Shown: positions 59,732 through 64,000 of the stretch, one piece after another
How positions within the stretch are numbered: position 1 is the stretch's first letter
Layout of the letters: each line of letters starts with the position of its first letter
Origin: Bombyx mori
Lineage: Eukaryota; Arthropoda; Insecta; Lepidoptera; Bombycidae
Direction: 5' to 3'
DNA: 64,000 bases
NCBI RefSeq assembly: GCF_030269925.1
Contig: NC_085124.1
Span: 10,106,001 to 10,170,000 of the forward strand
Notes under the pieces: generated by a model
Database searches by the model: none
The model's input: the letters and a program-made list of their open reading frames with translations, nothing else
What the model was told of the DNA's origin: nothing
Translations under genes and position numbers: made by a program

Positions 59732-59789
59732 TCAATAAATTAAATTGCCTTGAAATAAGAATATATAAAAAAAAAAAAAAAAATACGGT
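59634..59789 (+). mobile_element. Short poly(A)-tailed retro-insertion
   Basis: A pure run of 17 A (59767-59783) follows AATAAA (59734-59739) by 27 nt. AAATACGGT occurs at 59634-59642 and again at 59781-59789 around the insertion, a possible 9-bp target duplication. Inside is a hairpin ACTTCG/CGAAGT at 59707-59725. It could be a short SINE or a 5'-truncated processed transcript; the source is unknown. Confidence 0.5.
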
Positions 59790-60976
59790 TAATGCTTATA
59801 TTATTAAATTAATTTCCAAAAACCGAAATCAGATCAGCAGGAACGCAATAAAAATACGAAATCAATAGACAGAGGCAGGCCCCTTCATCGAATTGTTCAA
59901 AACATATCGGAGACACCTAACATTTATCACTCGGCTGGAATTTCAGCAGAAAAATTCTCATCGAACAAAAACGTGGCCGAAGAAAGCCGATGCGAAAGCA
60001 ATTTGTCACTTTCGGGCTTTAGTTTCGCGAGACCGACCAGAATGCCGACTGCTGGCTGTGATAAGGGGTACGTTAACCCGATCCTAGTACGTTTTGTGCC
60101 TTCTCGGTATACAAACAACGTTTTCACGAACGATTTAGGTTACGTATGCTGACTTTTTAACGCGCCTTGATATCTATATATGTAATGTAATCTTTCAGCG
60201 TAATTTTCAAGCCAAATTTCAAACCAATCGGTTAACTTGAAAATTTGCAAACTTATCAAAGACTGCACAATAAGTTGACTTCTTTCGATCTTACCAACAT
60301 CGCCAAGACGTATATTATATATTAATATTTATTTCTGCTTTACATGTATTTAATCATTTCTGTGAACACGTCTGGTGTTCAGCAATTATCAAATTCGTGG
60401 ACACGAATTTCCTTGATACGTAAATTGGAAATCACACAAACAAATAAAATACACCATATTTACACTAATAGCTAAATTTGCTATGTTGTCCTTTTTGAAA
60501 TTCAGTTGATCAATAATATTCAACATGTTTACAATGAATATAAATTTTAAGATCAACGAAATTACCTTTCAAGATCAAAAAGTTCATAAAATTATTACTT
60601 CTATAAAAACATTTTTCAAATAACTCACTTCAAATTATAATTAGATCTAACAGAAAACGTACCTAACGGTAAACACGTTTTAGAAGTTAAGATTTACGCG
60701 GTTTTTATCAACCTGCAACTCGGTGAGTCATGGACTAGAATAACAGAAACTCTCGAACCCCAGCAAAGCGATCAAGTGTAAAAATTTAGTGAAATCGATA
60801 AAACCGAATCGAATTTAGTATCGTAAACAAGAACATTCGAAATCGGCTTAAGACCTCTTTGGAATATTTTTTATGAATAGTTTTTATAACAACGGTTGTT
60901 CATTAGGCCTATATTATCTAATCGTCTAGCTATGCTGTCATTAATAAAATATTACTATCGTGGCTACAAAAGGTAA
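59790..60976. other. Unique DNA
   Basis: Nothing recognised; sense/antisense ORFs at 59893-60127 have no motif. Confidence 0.45.
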
Positions 60977-61270
60977 TCTATATATATAAAAATGAATTGC
61001 TGTTTGTTAGTCTCGCTAAAACTCGAGAACGGCTGGACCGATTTTGCTTAATTTGGTCTTGAATTATTTGTGGAAGTCCAGAGAAGGTTTAAAAGGTAAA
61101 TAAATATGAAAATGTTCGGAATTAAATAAAAATAACAATTTGGTTTTTCCTTTGATGTGTCCCCCGTCGGACAGATAGATTCCTTTTGTTGGTTTTAAGT
61201 TTATTTTATACAAAAGTTTAGATCTTTTATTTATCGATTGAGGCACTATAAAGTCTGCCGGGTCAGCTAT
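60977..61270 (+). mobile_element. Helitron A copy
   Basis: TC after A at the start. The 3' end reads GGGTCAGCTAT, one base from CTAG. Interior close to full length, with ATAGATAG where others have GGACGG. Confidence 0.85.
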
Positions 61271-61310
61271 TGAAAAATAAATGTTTGCAAATCGCATGTT
61301 TTTTTGACAG

Positions 61311-61735
61311 CGAGACATTTTTTTTCTGAGCTCACTTGACTTTTTTACTGGTGGTAGGACCTCTTGTGAGTCCGCACGGGTAGGTACCACCACCCCGCCT
61401 ATTTCTGCCGTGAAGCAGTAATGCGTTTCGGTTTGAAGGGTGGGGTAGCCGTTGTAACTATACTGAGACCTTAGAACCTATATCTCAAGGTGGGTGGCGC
61501 ATTTACGTCGTAGATGTCTATGGGCTCCAGTAACCACTTAACACCAGGTGGGCTGTGAGCTCGAACACGCATCTAAGCAATAAAAAAAAAAAAAAAACTT
61601 AGCAACGATAATGCCGCCGTCCGACTTGAGATGTGAGGTAGACCTCAGTTTAAATTATATTGTATTTTATATCTGTCCCATGCTTCGAGCCGAAACGGGT
61701 GTCTGCTTCGCGACAGAAATAAGCAGGATGGTCAT
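61311..61735 (-). mobile_element. Old Bm1 SINE split by an antisense Bm1
   Basis: Left remnant (poly(T), GAGCTCACTTGAC) and right remnant 61598-61735 (CAACGATAATGCCGCCGTCC, CGAGCCGAAACGGGTGTCTG, CGACAGAAATAAGCAGGATG) lie on the minus strand, separated by a young plus-strand Bm1. Confidence 0.65.
61345..61597 (+). mobile_element. Bm1 SINE, young nested copy
   Basis: Near-consensus body with a 16-A tail. No head. Confidence 0.9.
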
Positions 61736-62506
61736 AGTAAAGTACTAAAAGAAATCCGATCAAGACACGATTGAAATTTTGAAATAAAGAAATACCTTTA
61801 AAATTTCGAAATCCATATAACACAAAACAATTTAAACGACGGTGAATAGCTTGCCAATAACTAACGACCTTCATAACACAAACTTTATAGATCACGTCCT
61901 GTCATCTCATTGAAGCAAGTCGTTGACCCTCCGGCAATAAGGCTGCAATATCGTGCTATGTATCATCACGTACATAATTCATGGCGGGTGGCGCTTCAGA
62001 TAAAAATTCCTTGCATTTCGACCAGCGAGCGCTGAGCCAGAGAATTATAGTAGAGCTTATTCACGAACCGGTAGATAGAATCTCGAATAGTTCGCCTTGA
62101 CATTCGGTGACATAGTCAGTGTGTGCACGTAACCTGTTCTCTTTGTTGAAATAGACGACCTTCGCCTTCCGATAATTATTGTATTAAAGTCGGAACAGTT
62201 CAGTTCTATACCACGTAACTTTGATTCAACTAATTGATACTCATGGCCAAGCTGTGCTATTCATATATTGCTCCACTATCCTCATATACATGTAAAGAAA
62301 AACCTTTTTTATGTAATTTTTATATAAAACCTTTTTAGGTTTTTTTAAAAGGATTTTTCTATATAGTTTGACTAAACTCTCTCTCATTGAGAAACAATAC
62401 GAGTTTGGTTTTATTTAATTCAAGAATACTGTATAAAATAATTTGTGGAAAATAAAGGCTTTAAATGTTTTTTTTCTTAATATTGTACAAAAACGCAATT
62501 AAGTCT
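61736..62506. other. Unique DNA
   Basis: No gene recognised; 61980-62060 is GC-richer. Confidence 0.45.
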
Positions 62507-62962
62507 TTTATTATTGCTTTTTTTTTCCACAGGAGAAAATCGCCGGAACCCCACCCGCGCGGCAGGTGCGGTATGTGGGAGTTGAACCTCACTAAAAACT
62601 GCTGCCGCTCACAACCGGCGCCCTACCTCGGACCGGGCCGGAGCCTAGTCGGGGCTATTGAGACGGCGGGACAGGGTTGACGCAGTGCACATTACATCCA
62701 TCCCACCGTCCCACGGACGCCGGACCGGCGGCCGCCAGCGACACGTCCACCGGTTCCCTCGTTCAGCGGGCCGAGAGCCCGCCTTGATGGCGCCGCGTTA
62801 CACCTTCCCCCAGAGCGGTCGGGGGAACGCGGTCTACCATCACCCGGCTTCCTACTGCGGGTGAGCGTGCAAAGCACGCCACCCCACGTCTGGGTCTCTC
62901 CCCGCACAAAACGGGTGGGACCCCTAGCTCTTAGGGGGCCAGGTCACGGTTTATTATTGCTT
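62507..62962 (-). mobile_element. GC-rich retroelement insertion with 13-bp TSD
   Basis: TTTATTATTGCTT at 62507-62519 is repeated exactly at 62950-62962. Between them is 430 bp of very GC-rich sequence in AT-rich DNA. A T run at the left end (62518-62526) is the poly(A) of a minus-strand insertion. Read on the minus strand it begins CCGTGACCTGGCCCCCTAAG and ends CGATTTTCTCCTGTGG plus A. No long ORF is continuous, so it is probably a 5'-truncated non-LTR element (3' UTR) or a GC-rich SINE. I do not know the family. The overlapping ORFs at 62658-62907 are by-products of high GC. Confidence 0.8.
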
Positions 62963-63115
62963 AACCACTTTTAGAATATTCCATAGCATTATATACCTAC
63001 ATATACATATATGTGTATATGTTAGGAGTTGAAAATTATAAAATGAATAAACTAAACATTAACTTAAAGTATGATGGTAAATATCTTTAGGGAGCTTTCA
63101 TGTGCTATGTAAAAA

Positions 63116-63246
63116 TTGAAAATTAGAACTTATGTCTTACAGTGAGTGGTGCCATTTGCGTGTATTGACGTCAACGGACTCTGATGACAATTTAACACCA
63201 GATAGGCCGTAAATTCGTTCACCCAAATTAGTAATTAAAAAAAACC
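63116..63246 (+). mobile_element. Bm1 SINE, old 3' half
   Basis: TTAGAACTTATGTCTTACAG, GAGTGGTGCCATTTGCG, ATTTAACACCAGATAGGCCG, GTAATTAAAAAAAA. Confidence 0.7.
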
Positions 63247-63958
63247 TCAACAGGAAATCGGATGACCGAAACTATATGTCAATTTCTTGTTTGTCAATTG
63301 TTTTTTTTACGTTGATTAATCATGTTTCATATGGTTATGCTGAATGTAAATGGAGCATTCATTTTACGACGGAGAAATATCAACCTCAAAATAAATTTCA
63401 TGGGCTCAACGGGAGTACGTAATAACCAACCCACTGCAAGTTATGATCGTCTTATATCAGAGGTGCGGGTGACAATAACCGTTGTCCACGTCTCATGAAT
63501 TTCTACTCGGCAATTGTCCGCAATGGAGCGCGCACTGTTTCAAAGGAAACTCTAAAATATATGACGTTCCATTGGCATGGAAATGAAACCGACCTGGATA
63601 TTTTATTCATACTTTTCCATGTTGATATTCAATTTTTAAATTTCATTTCCGTGTGAATACGGAATACGGTGATGTGCATTTTTTGTGTACGTTGTCGGAA
63701 GTACAACCCAACTTAGTCTTAATTATGATTTTATTTTATTTTGTCTTTTTATTTATGAGTGCTATCTACAAAAAAAACTGTGAACTTACAAATCGACGGA
63801 CCATAAAGGAAAGTTTAGCCTCCACCTCTTCTAAAATAGCCATTACGATTAGCTTAATCAGTTTATTCACTCTATTGCGTTGCAGCCTGTTCATCTTACA
63901 AAACACTATTCACTTGTGTACTCTACTGGATCGTAATGCGAACGATTTTTGTGCAGTA
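63247..63958. other. Unique DNA with a hydrophobic ORF
   Basis: A frame open from about 63629 to 63976 (up to 115 codons) has two hydrophobic segments (NLVLIMILFYFVFLFMSAI and IAITISLISLF), but it ends inside the next Bm1 tail and has no family motif. I do not call it a gene. Confidence 0.35.
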
Positions 63959-64000
63959 TTTTTTTTTATTGCTTAGATGTGTGGACGAGCTCACAGCCCA
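63959..64000 (-). mobile_element. Bm1 SINE, cut by the window edge
   Basis: Poly(T), ATTGCTTAGATGTGTGGACG, AGCTCACAGCCCA match the Bm1 3' end on the minus strand; the rest lies beyond 64000. Confidence 0.85.

Noticed and set aside
62658..62907. Arg-rich ORFs
   Set aside because: High GC removes stop codons in this insertion; the frames overlap on both strands and look random.
63653..63976. 107-codon hydrophobic ORF
   Set aside because: Ends in the Bm1 poly(T), with no motif; hydrophobic runs are common in T-rich DNA.

Overview
The window reads as repeat-rich, AT-rich, essentially gene-free DNA from a silkworm-type moth (Bombyx, most likely B. mori or B. mandarina). The species call rests on about thirty copies and fragments of the Bm1 SINE (tRNA-related head with Pol III boxes, conserved body, 3' end CTAAGCAATAAA plus poly(A)), together with lepidopteran-style Helitrons and RTE LINE tails. 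No multi-exon gene, no bacterial operon and no functional tRNA or rRNA gene is visible. I cannot tell whether it is intergenic or one long intron.

Repeat families, named here for convenience. (1) Bm1 SINE on both strands, ancient to young, with at least four younger copies placed inside older Bm1 copies. (2) Helitron A, about 290 bp, seven copies. (3) Helitron B, about 420 bp, four copies with a 3' hairpin ending about 15 nt before CTAG. (4) Helitron C, one complete minus-strand copy and its last 13 bp at the left edge. (5) A second tRNA-derived SINE (box A TGGTGTAGTGG, box B GGTTCGAATCC), four copies, and a third type at 16.05 kb. (6) Short minus-strand tails with GTAGGCAG/CTGCCTAC inverted ends that share the Bm1 3' tail. 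(7) LINE remains: two RTE-type C-termini, one other LINE C-terminus carrying a (GA)n expansion, an eroded reverse-transcriptase fragment, and a family X of LINE-like 3' tails with a conserved hairpin. (8) Inverted-repeat elements at 12.8, 14.3, 34.9 and 45.7 kb. (9) A GC-rich 430-bp insertion at 62.5 kb with a perfect 13-bp target-site duplication.

Layout. 0-12 kb: old Bm1s, two Helitron A copies flanking a coding-like fragment, the LINE/(GA)n remnant, Helitron C. 12-19 kb: RT remnant, TIR repeat, Bm1 interrupted by a MITE, SINE plus Helitron B, a Bm1 cluster. 19-34 kb: mostly unique DNA with nested Bm1, Helitron B, family X and RTE tails. 34-42 kb: MITE candidate, Helitron A, tRNA SINEs, a 132-bp tandem triplication, Helitron A. 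42-56 kb: long unique stretches, the second TIR repeat, a possible regulatory island near 51 kb. 56-64 kb: a Helitron inside a Helitron, nested Bm1s, a poly(A)-tailed insertion and the GC-rich retroelement.

The best leads for something undescribed are: the same-strand orientation of all eleven Helitron A/B copies; a 75-codon coding-like run between two Helitrons at 3.6 kb; the 132-bp triplication that repeats a SINE promoter; the recurrent tandem duplications at the 5' ends of SINEs; and two small coding-like segments (41.2 kb and a possible 69-nt exon at 50.7 kb) in otherwise non-coding DNA.
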